From Paracoccaceae bacterium (lineage in GTDB: Bacteria > Pseudomonadota > Alphaproteobacteria > Rhodobacterales > Rhodobacteraceae), in NCBI GenBank assembly GCA_033344815.1, contig JAWPMR010000001.1, forward strand, positions 1,598,136 to 1,662,135: 64,000 nt of DNA, read 5' to 3'. Under the pieces are notes generated by a model. That model ran no database searches. It was given only the letters and a program-made list of their open reading frames with translations, and was not told the origin of the DNA. The stretch's first letter is position 1. Each line of letters starts with the position of its first letter. Below, piece by piece: positions 1-9,571 of this stretch. The position numbers and the translations under genes were made by a program.

Positions 1-2
1 GC

Positions 3-767
3 CGCGATCCGGAGTTTGGCCCGGTGCGGCTGCGCGCCTTTGGCACCTACTCCATCAAGGTCAGCGATCCGGCGAAATTTCTGGTCGAAATCGTCGGGAC
101 AGACGGCGAATTCACCATGGATGAGATCAGTTTCCAGATCCGCAATATTCTGGTGCAGGAATTTTCACGCACTCTTGCGCGCGCCGGGATCCCGGTCATG
201 GACATGGCGGCAAATACCCGCGAGTTGGGACAGCTTGTGGGCAAGGAAATTGCCGCGCAATTGGCGGAATACGGGCTGAGCATGCCCGAGCTATACATCG
301 AAAACATATCGCTGCCGCCAGCGGTCGAAGAGGTCATGGACAAGCGCTCCTCCATGGGCGTGATCGGAAATCTCAACGAATACATGCAGTTTCAGGCGGC
401 TGAGGCGCTGGGGCGCGAGGGCGCGGGTGCCGCGGCCATTCAGGCGGGCCTTGGTGCGGGTCTGGGCATGCAAATCGGACAGGCGGCTGCCAGTCAGGGA
501 CCCTGGGGCGCACGCGCAGCCCCGGCGCCGATTGCTGCGCCACCGCCGCCGCCCGTCGAACATGTCTGGCACATCGCTGAGGCGGGCCAAACCAAAGGGC
601 CGTTTTCCAAGGCCGCTTTGGGACGCATGGCCACTGAGGGCGCTCTGAGCCGGGAAAGCATGGTCTGGACACCGGGTCAGGATGGCTGGATGCGCGCCGA
701 AGATGTCGCGGAACTGGCGCAACTTTTCACCGTTCTGCCGCCCCCGCCACCACCGCCACCGGCGTGA
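3..767 (+). CDS. SPFH-domain protein with C-terminal GYF_2-like domain (5' end outside window)
   Basis: The reading frame is open from the first bases of the window, so the start lies upstream. The visible part begins inside an SPFH (band 7/stomatin) domain (DPEFGPVRLRAFGTYSIKV). An Ala/Gly-rich linker with several GxGxG stretches follows, then a GYF_2-like module (HVWHIAEAGQTKGPFS, ending near WTPGQDGWMRAEDV) and a tail of nine prolines. Proteins of this build are known as SPFH/virion-core-like (YdjI type) and often sit beside a zinc-ribbon partner; here that partner lies two genes downstream. A scaffold role is inferred from the family. The short spacing to the next gene suggests co-transcription. 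Confidence 0.82.
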   Translation, partial: RDPEFGPVRLRAFGTYSIKVSDPAKFLVEIVGTDGEFTMDEISFQIRNILVQEFSRTLARAGIPVMDMAANTRELGQLVGKEIAAQLAEYGLSMPELYIENISLPPAVEEVMDKRSSMGVIGNLNEYMQFQAAEALGREGAGAAAIQAGLGAGLGMQIGQAAASQGPWGARAAPAPIAAPPPPPVEHVWHIAEAGQTKGPFSKAALGRMATEGALSRESMVWTPGQDGWMRAEDVAELAQLFTVLPPPPPPPPA

Positions 768-779
768 GGAGAATTTAGC

Positions 780-1511
780 GTGAAAGGATTTGACACTAAG
801 ACCCAAGAAGCACTGTCAGTTTACGTATATATATTGATGGACGGTACAAAACCTTTCTACGTCGGCAAAGGCACGGGAAACAGACTGTTCGATCATGCGA
901 GGGGCGTTGTTGAGCAAGACAAGGCTTCCGAGAAGATTGAACGAATACTGCAGATCAAAAAGGAAGGGCGGGAAGTTGGACATGTTATTGTGCGTCATGG
1001 GCTCACGAATGAGGAAGCATTTCATGTCGAAGCCGCTCTTATTGATCTGCTCAGAAATTTCGATGATGGCCTAAGCAACATAGCTGCAGGACGTTACTCC
1101 AATATCCTGGGATGGAGGTCCGCAAACGACATCATCGCCGACTATGCAGCGAAACCACTTGAAAAACTGCATCACCCTGTTGTCATCATCAATATCAACA
1201 CTTCCTACAAACGCGGATCCGACGCTCTTTCAATTTATGAAGTAACGCGCGGCGATTGGGTTATAGGCGAGAAAGGACGCGAGACTGTGAAATTTGCATT
1301 GGCAGAATACCGCGGGCGCATCGCCGAAGTGTTTGAAATTGCATCTTGGGAACCCGTTTTTGCAGGGGTATCGAAAGCAGACAAAGATAAATTTCGATGG
1401 AGGTTCGCTGGAAAAATCGCTAGTGATACCGTGCGCGACCAATATCTAAATAGGTCAATCGCCCACGTCAAAACACGCGGAGCGTCTAACCCAATCCGAT
1501 ATACGATTTAG
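780..1511 (+). CDS. GIY-YIG-like (LEM-3-type) nuclease-domain protein
   Basis: This 243-aa protein starts at GTG (780), with GGAGAA just upstream. Residues about 14-42 read VYVYILMDGTKPFYVGKGTG, which fits the first strands of a GIY-YIG fold as found in LEM-3-like nucleases (YVY...FYVGKG). The next roughly 60 residues (a helix with HVIVRHGLTNEEAFHVEAALID) fit the rest of that fold, including a Glu in the expected helix. The C-terminal half is not recognised. The gene is visibly richer in A+T than the genes on either side and separates two genes that belong together, so it may be an acquired insertion. Nuclease activity is inferred from the fold only. Confidence 0.68.
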   Translation: MKGFDTKTQEALSVYVYILMDGTKPFYVGKGTGNRLFDHARGVVEQDKASEKIERILQIKKEGREVGHVIVRHGLTNEEAFHVEAALIDLLRNFDDGLSNIAAGRYSNILGWRSANDIIADYAAKPLEKLHHPVVIININTSYKRGSDALSIYEVTRGDWVIGEKGRETVKFALAEYRGRIAEVFEIASWEPVFAGVSKADKDKFRWRFAGKIASDTVRDQYLNRSIAHVKTRGASNPIRYTI

Positions 1512-1513
1512 TT

Positions 1514-2626
1514 ATGGTGTACGAAACGACCTCGAAGACCAAGCTTTCCGAGCACCATTTTCCCTGTGACAAATGCGGCGCGGATTTGCGGTTTGATCCC
1601 TCCGAACGTCAGCTGGTGTGCGATCACTGCGGCAACAGCCAGGCCTTGGGCGGCGGTCCCTGGGGGAAAACCCAGATCAGGGAATTGGATTTTGACAGCG
1701 CCTTAAACGCATCCCTGCCCGCCCTTGAGATGGAGGAAACGCGGGTTTCCAAATGCCCCAACTGCGCCGCTGAGGTCGAGTTTGATCCCGACATACACGC
1801 CACGGAGTGCCCGTTTTGCGCCACGCCGGTGGTGACGGATACGGGCAATCACCGCCACATCAAACCACGCGCGGTTTTACCCTTTGCCTTTGATGAAAAG
1901 ACCGCGCGCGCAGCCATGACCAACTGGCTGGGCCGCTTGTGGTTTGCCCCCAGCGGGCTTCAGGATTACGCGCGCAAGGGGCGCAAGATGCAAGGGATCT
2001 ACGTGCCTTACTGGACCTTTGATGCGGACACCAAATCCGCCTACACCGGCGAGCGCGGCACAGTTTATTATGAAACGCGCACCGTAATGCGCGACGGCAA
2101 ACGCCAACAGGTGCGTGTTCCCAAAATCCGCTGGCGCGCGGCGCGCGGTCGTGTGGCGCGGTTCTTTGATGATGTGCTGGTGCTCGCGTCCCGCTCCCTG
2201 CCGAAGAAATTCACCGACGCGCTGGAGCCTTGGGATTTGGCCAGTCTGGAACCATATGCCCCCGAATACCTCGCCGGTTTGCGCGCCGAAGGTTACGCCG
2301 TCGAAATCCGCGAAGGTTTTGGTGAAGCACGCCAGAAAATGGACCATATCATCGCGCGCGACATCCGCTTTGACATCGGCGGGGATCGCCAGCGCATTCA
2401 TAGTGTGGACACGCAAGTGCGCGATGTAACGTTCAAACATATCCTGCTGCCGGTCTGGCTTGCGGCCTATAAATATCGTGGTCAAACCTATCGCTTTGTC
2501 GTCAACGGCAGCACCGGCAAAGTGCAGGGCGAACGCCCCTGGTCGGCGATCAAGATCGGTTTCGCGGTGGTCATCGGCTTGGTTGTTGCGCTGGCCATCG
2601 GATATGGCATGGCGGTAACCCAATGA
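1514..2626 (+). CDS. Zinc-ribbon (TFIIB-type) membrane-anchored protein
   Basis: This 370-aa protein has two N-terminal zinc ribbons: Cys18/Cys21 with Cys36/Cys39, and Cys81/Cys84 with Cys99/Cys102. A long soluble middle region of unknown function (YVPYWTFDADTKSAYTG) follows, and one C-terminal transmembrane helix (IKIGFAVVIGLVVALAIGYG) ends the protein. Such proteins are commonly annotated as TFIIB-type zinc-finger or helicase-like proteins although no helicase motif is present. They recur next to SPFH/GYF proteins like the one at the window start, so the two probably work together at the inner membrane. The stop overlaps the next start by 4 bases (ATGA), indicating translational coupling. 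Confidence 0.75.
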   Translation: MVYETTSKTKLSEHHFPCDKCGADLRFDPSERQLVCDHCGNSQALGGGPWGKTQIRELDFDSALNASLPALEMEETRVSKCPNCAAEVEFDPDIHATECPFCATPVVTDTGNHRHIKPRAVLPFAFDEKTARAAMTNWLGRLWFAPSGLQDYARKGRKMQGIYVPYWTFDADTKSAYTGERGTVYYETRTVMRDGKRQQVRVPKIRWRAARGRVARFFDDVLVLASRSLPKKFTDALEPWDLASLEPYAPEYLAGLRAEGYAVEIREGFGEARQKMDHIIARDIRFDIGGDRQRIHSVDTQVRDVTFKHILLPVWLAAYKYRGQTYRFVVNGSTGKVQGERPWSAIKIGFAVVIGLVVALAIGYGMAVTQ

Positions 2627-3294
2627 GCCATATTGCCCCCCTGAAGCACCTGTTGAAGGCGCGCTATTCCTGTCGCGCCTTTCGCCCGGATCCCGTGCCC
2701 GAAGATGATATTCGCCAGATTGTCGATGCGGCGCGCCATGTGCCGTCGTGGTGCAATGCGCAGCCTTGGCAGGTGATCATCACGCAACCCGACGCCACAA
2801 ACAGCTTTCGCACCGCGCTGCAAGCTGAGGTCGCCAATGGCGCGCCACAGCTCGATTTGGCAGGGCCGGAGGGCTATCCGGGCGTCTATGGCGAGCGGCG
2901 GCGCACCTGCGGCTGGCAGCTATATGATGCTGTGGGCGTTCAAAAAGGCGACCGGGCGGCGTCCGGCGCGCAGATGATGCGTAATTTCGCGCTGTTTGAT
3001 GCGCCACATGTGGCGATCATTTCCAGCCCGCGCGCTTTGGGGGGATACGGCGCCATGGACACCGGCGGGTTTGTCACAGCCTTCACGCTGGCGGCGCGGG
3101 CTTTGGGTGTCGACACAATCGCGCAGGCGGCCATCGCCTCCTATGCGGATTTCATACGGCAACATTTCAACATCGACGAGGACCGGATGATCCTTTGCGC
3201 GATTTCCTTTGGCTACGCGGATCCCGATCACCCAGCCAATGGGTTTCGCACCGAACGCGCCGCCCTTGATGACATTCTGGATCTGCGCAGATGA
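2623..3294 (+). CDS. Nitroreductase-family FMN-dependent oxidoreductase
   Basis: This is a 223-aa protein of normal length for the nitroreductase family. The N-terminal segment [17 protein letters not shown] followed by [13 protein letters not shown] is the typical FMN phosphate- and ring-binding start (R-S-R-F...P...NxQPW). The C-terminal part ([19 protein letters not shown]) is also characteristic. Members reduce nitro groups or quinones with NAD(P)H; the substrate here cannot be told. It overlaps the preceding gene by ATGA and the next gene (dtd) by 4 bases, so it belongs to the same transcription unit. Confidence 0.86.
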   Translation: MSHIAPLKHLLKARYSCRAFRPDPVPEDDIRQIVDAARHVPSWCNAQPWQVIITQPDATNSFRTALQAEVANGAPQLDLAGPEGYPGVYGERRRTCGWQLYDAVGVQKGDRAASGAQMMRNFALFDAPHVAIISSPRALGGYGAMDTGGFVTAFTLAARALGVDTIAQAAIASYADFIRQHFNIDEDRMILCAISFGYADPDHPANGFRTERAALDDILDLRR

Positions 3295-3737
3295 GGGCCC
3301 TGATCCAGCGCGCGAGCGAGGCCAGCGTCACCGTGGACGACGAGATCGTCGGCCAGATTGGTCCCGGCCTCCTGATCCTTGTCTGCGCCATGCCCGGCGA
3401 TGATTTTGTCACCGCGCAAGGGTTGGCTGCCAAAATCGCCAAACTGCGGATTTTCCATGATGATGCCGGCAAGATGAACCTCTCCCTGCAGCAAACCTCC
3501 GGTGCCGCGCTTGTGGTCAGTCAATTTACACTGGCGGCAGATACATCGCGCGGCAACCGGCCCGGATTTTCCGGGGCTGCGGGCCCGGATGACGCCAAAT
3601 CGCTTTATCTTCACTTTGCCGAGGCGCTGCGCAGCCTCGATATTTCGGTTGAAACAGGCCGGTTTGGGGCAGACATGAAGGTCAGCCTGATCAATGATGG
3701 ACCGGTCACGATCTGGATTGACACGGATGCGCCCTGA
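3291..3737 (+). CDS. dtd: D-aminoacyl-tRNA deacylase
   Basis: This 148-aa protein matches DTD over its whole length. It has the [16 protein letters not shown] start, the SQFTL motif (residues 77-81) that forms part of the active site, and the cross-dimer motif near the C-terminus, here NDGPVT (135-140; the family usually shows N-x-GPVT). DTD is a cytoplasmic homodimer that hydrolyses D-amino acids (and glycine) from mischarged tRNA. The start overlaps the nitroreductase stop by 4 bases. The next gene starts 14 bases downstream. Confidence 0.95.
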   Translation: MRALIQRASEASVTVDDEIVGQIGPGLLILVCAMPGDDFVTAQGLAAKIAKLRIFHDDAGKMNLSLQQTSGAALVVSQFTLAADTSRGNRPGFSGAAGPDDAKSLYLHFAEALRSLDISVETGRFGADMKVSLINDGPVTIWIDTDAP

Positions 3738-3750
3738 ACAGGAAAAACCC

Positions 3751-4860
3751 ATGACTTCGAAAGACTTGCTCGTAATGCTTTTTGATCGCGGTGTGCGGGC
3801 CGTGCGGGGGGATAGTGCCGTTTCCGCCGCCCTGCAGTCATCGCCCTGCGCGCCACCCGATTACATCATCGCCGTGGGCAAGGCGGCAACCGCCATGGCC
3901 TGCGCGGCCCACGCGCAATTTCCGGGGACGCCTTTATTGATCGTCACCAAATACGGCCATAGCGAGGGCGCGCCGGAGGGGGCCGAAATCATCGAGGCGG
4001 CGCATCCGGTTCTGGACGAAAACAGCCTGCGTGGCGGTGCCCGGATCGCTCAAATCGTGCGCGGTTTGCCAGCGGGCAGCCATCTGATGATGCTGGTGTC
4101 GGGGGGCGCATCCGCATTGGCCGAAGACCCCATCGACGGGCTGAGCCTTGCAGATATGACGGCCAAGGCGCAATCGCTGTTGGCCTCAGGCGCAGACATC
4201 CACGCGATGAATGCCGCGCGCAAAGACATGAGCGCGATCAAGGGCGGGCGTTTGCTGACCGGGTTTAACGGCGCGCGCGTGACAACGCTGGCCATATCGG
4301 ATGTGGAGGGCGACAGCCTGAGCGTCATTGGATCGGGCATCGGGGCGGCACCGGATGCGCCGCGTTTTGATTTTGACCCCAGAATTGTGGCCAGCAACGC
4401 CATCGCGCGAAGTGCCGTGGCCAAAGCTGCCGCGCAGAACGATCTGACGGTGCAGGTGAACCGGGAAACGCTTTATGATGATATCAACGCGATCGCACCA
4501 CAGATCAGCGATACGCTGAAAAACGGCGCGCCGGGGCTCTATGTCTTTGGCGGTGAACCCACCGTCGTTTTGCCGCAAAACCCCGGTCAGGGCGGGCGCA
4601 ATCAGGCCTTGGCCCTGCTGATCGCGCGCGAAATTTCGGGCCTTGGGGGCATCGAGGTTTTGGTGGCAGGCACGGACGGGACCGATGGCCCGACAGATGC
4701 CGCCGGGGCCCTCATCGACGGGACGCTCTGGGAGACGTCAGGTCAATCCGCGCTGGATCAGGCGGATGCAGGCACATGGCTGGGCGCGCGCAATGCCCTG
4801 CTCAAGACCGGACCGACCGGCACCAATGTCATGGACCTCGTGATTGCGATCAAATCCTGA
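3751..4860 (+). CDS. Glycerate 2-kinase (MOFRL/DUF4147 family)
   Basis: This 369-aa protein begins MTSKDLLVMLFDRGVRAVRG. An open frame extends upstream to 3694, inside dtd, but the ATG at 3751 (13 bases after the dtd stop) gives the usual family N-terminus. The N-terminal domain has AVGKAATAMA and LVSGGASALAEDP; the C-terminal MOFRL domain has GGEPTV, GQGGRNQALAL and AGTDGTDGPTDAAG, all classical for GckA/TtuD-type kinases. These phosphorylate D-glycerate with ATP to 2-phosphoglycerate in serine-cycle, glyoxylate or tartrate pathways. No dedicated pathway gene is next to it here. Confidence 0.88.
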   Translation: MTSKDLLVMLFDRGVRAVRGDSAVSAALQSSPCAPPDYIIAVGKAATAMACAAHAQFPGTPLLIVTKYGHSEGAPEGAEIIEAAHPVLDENSLRGGARIAQIVRGLPAGSHLMMLVSGGASALAEDPIDGLSLADMTAKAQSLLASGADIHAMNAARKDMSAIKGGRLLTGFNGARVTTLAISDVEGDSLSVIGSGIGAAPDAPRFDFDPRIVASNAIARSAVAKAAAQNDLTVQVNRETLYDDINAIAPQISDTLKNGAPGLYVFGGEPTVVLPQNPGQGGRNQALALLIAREISGLGGIEVLVAGTDGTDGPTDAAGALIDGTLWETSGQSALDQADAGTWLGARNALLKTGPTGTNVMDLVIAIKS

Positions 4861-4902
4861 CACCCGCTTGACATCATGCCTCTGCGTGGCAAACCTCTGG
4901 CC

Positions 4903-6894
4903 ATGACAGAACAGAATAAGCTGCGCGAAATTGAGGACTTACCCGATTTCGCCATCACCCTGAGCGATGGGTGCCGCCTTTCCGCCCGTGTGTGGCGTCC
5001 CTTGGATGCCAGCGCTGATCCGGTCCCGGTGATCCTTGAATATCTGCCCTACCGCAAACGCGACGGCACAACGGCGCGCGATGCCCTGACCCACCCATGG
5101 TTCGCGATGCGCGGATACGCCTGCGTACGGGTGGACATGCGCGGCAACGGCGACAGCGAAGGGCTGATGGCCGATGAATACACCGCGCAGGAACTGAGCG
5201 ATGCGGTTGAGGTGATCACCCAACTCGCGGCGCAGCCGTGGTGCAATGGCCGCGTTGGCATGATGGGCATCAGTTGGGGCGGCTTTAACGGGTTGCAGGT
5301 CGCGGCCCTTGCGCCGGACCCCCTGAAGGCGGTCATCACCTTGTGTTCGACCGTGGATCGGTTTGCTGATGATATTCATTACAAGGGCGGCTGTCTGCTC
5401 AACGAAAACCTCGGCTGGGGCGCGACCATGTGGTCCTATTCCAGCCGCGCGCCCGACCCTGCCCTGCGCGAGAACTGGCGCGAGATGTGGCTGGACCGGC
5501 TTGAAAACGAGCCGTTCCTGCCCTCGGTCTGGTTGCGCCATCAACGCCGCGATGCCTATTGGCGGCATGGATCGGTGATCGAAAATTATGATGCGATCAA
5601 GGCCAAAGTGCTGGCCATTGGCGGCTGGGGTGATGCCTATAAAAACGCCGTGCCGCAATTGATCGAAGCCCTGCCCGGGGCCAAGGGCATCATCGGACCA
5701 TGGGTGCATAAATACCCGCATTTTGCGGTGCCTGAACCGCGCATCGGGTTCTTGCAGGAAGCGCTGCGCTGGTGGGATCGCTGGTTGAAGGACGCGGACA
5801 ATGGCGTGACGGAGGACCCCGATTACCGCGCCTATCTGATGCACAGCACGCCGCCGGCGCGCTGGTACACAGAGCGCCCCGGTCAATGGATCGCCGAAGA
5901 ATATGGTGCCACCTCCCATATCCCGCCGCGCCGGTTGCATTTCACGGATCGCGGGCTGTCAGACACTTCGGGCTGGCTGTCGGCTAAAATCTCCTCGCCG
6001 CTCGATTGCGGTATGGAAAGCGGGGAATATTGCGCCATCTGGCTCGGTCCCGAGATGCCGGGTGACCAGCGTCCCGATGATGCGATGTCCGCCTGTTTTG
6101 AAACCGCGCCTCTGGATGTGGATACGGACCTTGTGGGCGCGCCCCGCGTAAAGATTACACTGCGATGTGATGCGCCCAACGGGCAGATTGCCGTGCGCCT
6201 TTGCGATGTGGCCCCGGATGGTGCCAGCACGCGGATCACCTATGGCGTTTTGAATTTGACGCATCGGGATGGCCACGCAGACCCCACGCCCCTGCCCCCA
6301 AATGAACCGGTGGATGTGCAACTGACGCTGGATCACGCCGCCTACCGCGTGCTGGAAGGGCATAAGCTGCGGGTCGCGATCTCAAACAGCTACTGGCCGC
6401 TGATCTGGCCGTCGCCGGAGCGCCACACGATCACGCTTGATCAGGGCGAGATTCTGTTGCCGGTGCGCCGTACAAGCAAGCGCGAGGAGCACAGTTTCCC
6501 CCCGCCCACAGCCGCACCCCCCTGGGAGGTCGAAATTTTGCGCGCCTCCAAAAATAGCAGAACACGCGACGTTGATATGGTCACGGGCGTGACACGGCTG
6601 ATGATTGAGGATGACTTTGGCAAGGTCCGCGACGCCGATCACGGCCTGATCGCGGGATCCGTTGCACGCGAAGAATGGTCAATCCATCCCAGTGATCCAC
6701 TGTCCGCACGGGGCACCTGCCATTGGAACGATGAATTGGAACGCGATGGGATCCGCCTGCGCACGGAAGCGCAATGTTCCATGTGGTCGGATGCAACATA
6801 TTTCTACCTGAGCGCGCGTATGGAGGCCTATCAAAACGACCACCTCGTGTTTGAGCGGGACCATTCGGACAAGATCGCACGGGATCACCTGTGA
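4903..6894 (+). CDS. CocE/NonD family serine hydrolase
   Basis: About 663 aa. The N-terminal alpha/beta-hydrolase domain has LEYLPYRKRDGT, the VDMRGNGDSEG turn and the nucleophile elbow GISWGGFNG (Ser124 counted from 4903). The C-terminal half (from about residue 300) is the jelly-roll domain of X-Pro dipeptidyl-peptidase/cocaine-esterase proteins, with LRVAISNSYWPLIWPSPE. Substrates in this family are acyl esters, amides or peptides, so the substrate stays open. An upstream in-frame ATG at 4876 exists; neither start has a strong ribosome site, and 4903 gives the better family N-terminus. A peptide-type ABC importer follows, so a joint role in peptide or amide use is possible (inference). Confidence 0.82.
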   Translation: MTEQNKLREIEDLPDFAITLSDGCRLSARVWRPLDASADPVPVILEYLPYRKRDGTTARDALTHPWFAMRGYACVRVDMRGNGDSEGLMADEYTAQELSDAVEVITQLAAQPWCNGRVGMMGISWGGFNGLQVAALAPDPLKAVITLCSTVDRFADDIHYKGGCLLNENLGWGATMWSYSSRAPDPALRENWREMWLDRLENEPFLPSVWLRHQRRDAYWRHGSVIENYDAIKAKVLAIGGWGDAYKNAVPQLIEALPGAKGIIGPWVHKYPHFAVPEPRIGFLQEALRWWDRWLKDADNGVTEDPDYRAYLMHSTPPARWYTERPGQWIAEEYGATSHIPPRRLHFTDRGLSDTSGWLSAKISSPLDCGMESGEYCAIWLGPEMPGDQRPDDAMSACFETAPLDVDTDLVGAPRVKITLRCDAPNGQIAVRLCDVAPDGASTRITYGVLNLTHRDGHADPTPLPPNEPVDVQLTLDHAAYRVLEGHKLRVAISNSYWPLIWPSPERHTITLDQGEILLPVRRTSKREEHSFPPPTAAPPWEVEILRASKNSRTRDVDMVTGVTRLMIEDDFGKVRDADHGLIAGSVAREEWSIHPSDPLSARGTCHWNDELERDGIRLRTEAQCSMWSDATYFYLSARMEAYQNDHLVFERDHSDKIARDHL

Positions 6895-6941
6895 AACTGG
6901 CCTTAGTGAATATCCTGAAAACCCCTTGCGACAGACCCCAA

Positions 6942-6988
6942 AATGCGCAAGCCTTACGCATCACTAAAAAGAATGCGCAATAGACGCA
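6942..6988 (+). promoter_or_regulatory. Candidate operator: paired inverted repeats 30 bp apart
   Basis: In the 115-base gap before the ABC importer, the 9-mer AATGCGCAA occurs twice, at 6942-6950 and 6972-6980, exactly 30 bp apart. Each copy begins a short inverted repeat: ATGCG/CGCAT at 6943-6961 and TGCG/CGCA at 6974-6988. Three helical turns of spacing would place two dimers on the same DNA face. The regulator is not identified. Confidence 0.4.
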
Positions 6989-7009
6989 CTGTAAAACCGG
7001 GAGAAACCT

Positions 7010-8602
7010 ATGAACGATCAACTGAAACATCTGTCCGACCGCGTGACAAAGGGCCTGATGACCCGTCGCGAGTTTGTTGGCCGCGCTGCCGCATTGGGCG
7101 TAACGGCGGCGGTTGCAAATTCCATGCTGTCCAGCGCGGCAAAAGCCGCCGGACCTGTCAAAGGCGGCATGCTGAAAATCGGTTCGTCCGGTGGCGAGAG
7201 CACGAACACACAAGATCCAGCCCTTGCAGCTTCCGAAGTGCCGGTCACAACCCTGCGCATGTGGGGTGAGCCGCTTGTGAACACAGCACCTGATGGGTCG
7301 CTGGATTTCCGCGCGGCCGAAAGCGTCGAAGCCTCTGCGGATGCAAAGACATGGACCTTCAAAATCCGCCAGGGCGTTGAGTTCAATAACGGCAAGACCC
7401 TGACAGCCGAAGATGTGATGGCGACCATGCAACGCCACACTAATGAAGACAGCCAGTCCGGTGCCTTGGGCATTGTGCAGGGCATTTCGAACATGAAAAC
7501 CGACGGCGATAACTTCATCGTCGAGCTTGAGACGGGCAATGCCGATCTGCCCTATCTGATGTCCGACTATCACCTGATGATCCAACCCGGAGGCGGCGTG
7601 GACGACCCAACGGCCGCCATCGGTACCGGCGCTTACATCCTGGAAGTTGACGAGCCCGGCATCCGTCATGGTTTCAAGCGCAATCCAAACTATTGGGACG
7701 CGGCCAACACGGGCCATGCGGACGAAGTCGAAGTTCTGGTCCTGAACGATTCCACCGCCCGGACGGCGGCCTTGCAATCTGGTCAAGTGCATCTAATCAA
7801 CCGGATCGACCCCAAGGTTGCGGGTCTTCTGGATCGTGCACCAAACCTCGGCGTCAAGAGCGTTTCGGGACGTGGGCATTACGTTTTCATCATGCATGTG
7901 GACACAGCCCCGTTTGACAACAACGAACTGCGACTGGCGCTGAAATATGCGATCAACCGTCAGGAAATGGTCGACAAAATCCTGCGTGGATATGGTTCCA
8001 TCGGAAACGACATGCCGATCAACAAGGCCTATCCGCTGTTTGATGACACCATCGAGCAACGCGAACATGATCTGGCCAAGGCGGCAGAGCATTACAAGAA
8101 ATCCGGCCATGATGGATCCCCCATCATCCTGCGCACCGCAGATGGGGCATTCCCGGGCGCGGTCGATGCCGCAGCGCTCTTCCAGCAATCCGCGCAAGCC
8201 GCTGGTATTCCTTTGGAAATCAAGCGTGAGCCAAATGACGGTTACTGGTCCGAAGTCTGGAACGTGCAGCCATTCTGCGCCTCCTACTGGGGCGGACGTC
8301 CGGTACAGGATCAGATGTATTCCACCGCGTATTTGTCCACAGCGGATTGGAATGACACCCGCTGGAAACGGGATGATTTCGACGCCAAACTTCTGGCAGC
8401 GCGCGCTGAACTGGATGAAGCCAAGCGCAAGGCAATCTATTCCGAAATGGGTGTGTCCCTGCGTGACAATGGCGGTTTGATCCTGCCCATGTTCAACGAT
8501 TTTGTGGACGGCGTTGCAAACAACGTCGGCGGTTGGATCGAAGATCCAAACGATCAGATGATGAACAACCTGGCGAGCATCAAATGCTGGGTGAACGCAT
8601 AG
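7010..8602 (+). CDS. Peptide/nickel-type ABC transporter substrate-binding protein (SBP_bac_5)
   Basis: This 530-aa periplasmic binding protein has a twin-arginine signal (TRREFVGRAAALG, with an AKA-type cleavage site near residue 46). The body is typical of the DppA/OppA family: KIRQGVEFNNGKTLTAEDV, RNPNYWDAANTGHADEVEV and a family-length C-terminal lobe. The start is preceded by GGGAGA. It heads an SBP-permease-permease-ATPase operon for uptake of oligopeptides or similar solutes. The ligand cannot be deduced. A Tat signal on this family is not rare in Rhodobacterales. Confidence 0.9.
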   Translation: MNDQLKHLSDRVTKGLMTRREFVGRAAALGVTAAVANSMLSSAAKAAGPVKGGMLKIGSSGGESTNTQDPALAASEVPVTTLRMWGEPLVNTAPDGSLDFRAAESVEASADAKTWTFKIRQGVEFNNGKTLTAEDVMATMQRHTNEDSQSGALGIVQGISNMKTDGDNFIVELETGNADLPYLMSDYHLMIQPGGGVDDPTAAIGTGAYILEVDEPGIRHGFKRNPNYWDAANTGHADEVEVLVLNDSTARTAALQSGQVHLINRIDPKVAGLLDRAPNLGVKSVSGRGHYVFIMHVDTAPFDNNELRLALKYAINRQEMVDKILRGYGSIGNDMPINKAYPLFDDTIEQREHDLAKAAEHYKKSGHDGSPIILRTADGAFPGAVDAAALFQQSAQAAGIPLEIKREPNDGYWSEVWNVQPFCASYWGGRPVQDQMYSTAYLSTADWNDTRWKRDDFDAKLLAARAELDEAKRKAIYSEMGVSLRDNGGLILPMFNDFVDGVANNVGGWIEDPNDQMMNNLASIKCWVNA

Positions 8603-8614
8603 GGGGTCCGCAAA

Positions 8615-9571
8615 ATGCACCCCATTCTGATACTGGTCGCCCAACGCTTAGCGTTGGGCTTCCTGTTACTCCTCGCCGCCTCAATCCTGATTTTTGCAGG
8701 CACCTCCATTCTCCCCGGAGATGTGGCACAACAAATCCTCGGACAATCCGCGACACCCGAAGCGCTGGAAAACCTGCGCCGTGAACTTGGATTGAACGAA
8801 CCCGCCGTATCGCGATATTTCAGCTGGCTCGGCGGCATCCTGCAGGGGGATCTCGGCACCGCCCTGACAAACGGTCGCGACATCGCTGAAAGCCTCGGCA
8901 GCCGACTGGCAAACACCCTCTTCCTCGCATTCTGGGCCGCGGTCATCGCTGTGCCGCTTGCGATTTTCCTCGGCCTGCTCGCAGTGCGTTACAAGGACCG
9001 CTGGCCTGACAAACTCATCTCCGGTGTGACATTGACCACCATTTCGATCCCCGAATTCATGATCGGCTATATCCTGATCTACTGGGTCTCGATCAAATGG
9101 GGCATGTTCTCTTCCGTGGCGATCATCAATGACAGCATGTCGCTGGGCCAGAAACTCAACGCCATCGCCATTCCGGTCATGGTGCTGACGCTGGTGGTGC
9201 TGGCGCATATGATGCGCATGACCCGTGCGGCCATCCTGAACGTGATGCAATCCGCCTACATCGAAACGGCCGAGCTCAAGGGCCTCGGCATGCTGAAAAT
9301 CATCCGCAAACACGCCTTTCCCAACGCCATCGCGCCCATCGTGAATGTGGTGATGATCAACCTCGCCTATCTGGTTGTCGGCGTTGTGGTGGTCGAGGTG
9401 GTCTTTGCCTATCCCGGCATGGGGCAATATCTGGTGGATCACGTGGCCAAACGCGACGTGCCCGTGGTGCAGGCCTGCGGTCTGATCTTTGCTGCCGTCT
9501 ACATCGGGTTGAACCTGATTGCGGACATCGTATCCATTCTGGCCAATCCAAGACTGAGGCACCCGAAATGA
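8615..9571 (+). CDS. ABC transporter permease, DppB type
   Basis: This 318-aa inner-membrane protein has six predicted hydrophobic segments. The first is at residues 10-30, followed by the periplasmic segment ILPGDVAQQILGQSATPEAL typical of DppB/OppB. The EAA loop that contacts the ATPase (YIETAELKGLGMLKIIRKHA) lies near residue 215. It starts 12 bases after the binding-protein stop, with AGGGGGTCC upstream, and overlaps dppC-like by ATGA. Confidence 0.9.
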   Translation: MHPILILVAQRLALGFLLLLAASILIFAGTSILPGDVAQQILGQSATPEALENLRRELGLNEPAVSRYFSWLGGILQGDLGTALTNGRDIAESLGSRLANTLFLAFWAAVIAVPLAIFLGLLAVRYKDRWPDKLISGVTLTTISIPEFMIGYILIYWVSIKWGMFSSVAIINDSMSLGQKLNAIAIPVMVLTLVVLAHMMRMTRAAILNVMQSAYIETAELKGLGMLKIIRKHAFPNAIAPIVNVVMINLAYLVVGVVVVEVVFAYPGMGQYLVDHVAKRDVPVVQACGLIFAAVYIGLNLIADIVSILANPRLRHPK

